Position numbers and translations under genes: made by a program. Shown in pieces: positions 6,185-6,647 of a stretch of 6,647 nt of DNA. The first letter of the stretch is position 1, and every line of letters starts with the position of its first letter. Source of the stretch: B2-G16 sp964528085 (GTDB lineage: Bacteria; Bipolaricaulota; Bipolaricaulia; UBA7950; UBA9294); NCBI GenBank assembly GCA_964528085.1, contig CAZGRE010000056.1, positions 1-6,647 of the forward strand, written 5' to 3'. Under the pieces are notes generated by a model. It worked only from the letters and a program-made list of their open reading frames with translations, did no database searches and was not told where the DNA came from.

Positions 6185-6647
6185 GCGCCCTTCTTTCTGA
6201 TCGCGAGGTAGACCCGTTCAGCGGTGAGCGGAAGCTCCTTGAAGTCGATCCCGAGGGCGTCGTACAGGGCGTTCGCCACGGCGGAGGGGACGGAGATCAT
6301 CGGGTGTTCGGCGATCCCGCGCGCCCCGTACGGCCCGTCCGGCTGCGGGGTCTCAATGAAGATCTGCTCAGTCTTTACCGGGATGTCCTTGGCTGTCGGG
6401 ATCTTGTGATCGACGAACGAGGGGTTGAGAAGCCTTCCCTTCTCGTCGAATACGAGCCCCTCGAATAGGGCCGAGCCGAGCCCCTGGATCACCCCGCCGA
6501 TGATCTGCTCGCGGGCGAGCTGCGGATTCAGGACCTTCCCCGCGTCGATCGCGGTCACAATGTTCAAGATCTCGATCTCACCGGTTTGGGTATCGACCTC
6601 GATCTCCACCCCATGCGCCCCGTACGTCCAAAACAGGGCCGGGTTCC
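6181..6647 (-). CDS. Molybdenum hydroxylase large subunit (xanthine dehydrogenase family), C-terminal part, cut by window edge
   Basis: The frame stays open to the window edge, so the gene starts outside and only the last 154 residues are visible. The first visible residues, NPALFWTYGAHGVEIEVD, match the family pattern in which a GAHAVEVEVD-like strand precedes the last part of the molybdopterin-binding domain. Further family marks are IDAGKVLNPQLAREQIIGG, the helix IQGLGSALFEGLVFDEKG, and the active-site loop GPYGARGIAEHPMISVPSA. In that loop the glutamate of GIAE (about residue 113 of the fragment) aligns with the catalytic Glu that deprotonates the Mo-OH group. Enzymes of this family hydroxylate N-heterocycles or aldehydes at a molybdopterin cofactor and pass electrons to FeS and FAD subunits, probably encoded upstream beyond the edge. 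The common GEPP sequence is AEHP here, so I do not assign xanthine as substrate. The TGA stop overlaps the next ATG by 4 bp (ATGA), which links it to the transcarbamylase-like genes. Family assignment is firm; substrate is unknown. Confidence 0.9.
   Translation of the reverse strand, partial: NPALFWTYGAHGVEIEVDTQTGEIEILNIVTAIDAGKVLNPQLAREQIIGGVIQGLGSALFEGLVFDEKGRLLNPSFVDHKIPTAKDIPVKTEQIFIETPQPDGPYGARGIAEHPMISVPSAVANALYDALGIDFKELPLTAERVYLAIRKKGA

Overview
The window comes from a GC-rich bacterium or, less likely, an archaeon that I cannot place taxonomically. Genes are packed on the minus strand with ATGA start/stop overlaps and recognisable Shine-Dalgarno sequences. The content suggests a heterotroph, probably anaerobic, that degrades nitrogen compounds. 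This lifestyle is inferred from gene families only; no rRNA or marker gene is present.

Right part (2323-6647, extended to 1461): one minus-strand operon, read right to left. It starts with the C-terminal 154 residues of a molybdenum hydroxylase large subunit of the xanthine dehydrogenase family, cut by the window edge. Next come an FdrA/AllF-like protein, a DUF1116 (YlbE/AllG-like) protein, a cyclase-family (PF04199-type) metal hydrolase and a DUF2877 (YlbF/AllH-like) protein. The first three junctions are 4-bp ATGA overlaps and the fourth is a 20-bp overlap, so co-translation is likely. FdrA, YlbE and YlbF of E. coli are reported together as the oxamic transcarbamylase AllFGH, which phosphorolyses oxalurate to oxamate and carbamoyl phosphate. 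Here the same three families are combined with a molybdenum hydroxylase and a ring-opening-type hydrolase. I infer a pathway that oxidises an N-heterocycle, opens or trims it hydrolytically, and recovers energy as carbamoyl phosphate. The substrate is unknown and no carbamate kinase is visible here.

Middle part (1247-1480): directly downstream of the DUF2877 gene lies a second, diverged copy of only its C-terminal third. A short intervening sequence also supplies the stop codon of the upstream gene. This looks like a scar of duplication or rearrangement.

Left part (1-1246): an 83-bp near-perfect inverted repeat (79/83 matches, 115-197 and 1127-1209), with weaker similarity out to 82 and 1243, encloses one gene for a secreted protein of unknown function. 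The interior is visibly less GC-rich than the operon. A 22-bp unit inside the left repeat is repeated exactly 34 bp further in. The structure resembles a non-autonomous mobile element or a repeat-bounded cassette, but no transposase or target-site duplication is visible. Positions 1-81 hold no feature I can support.
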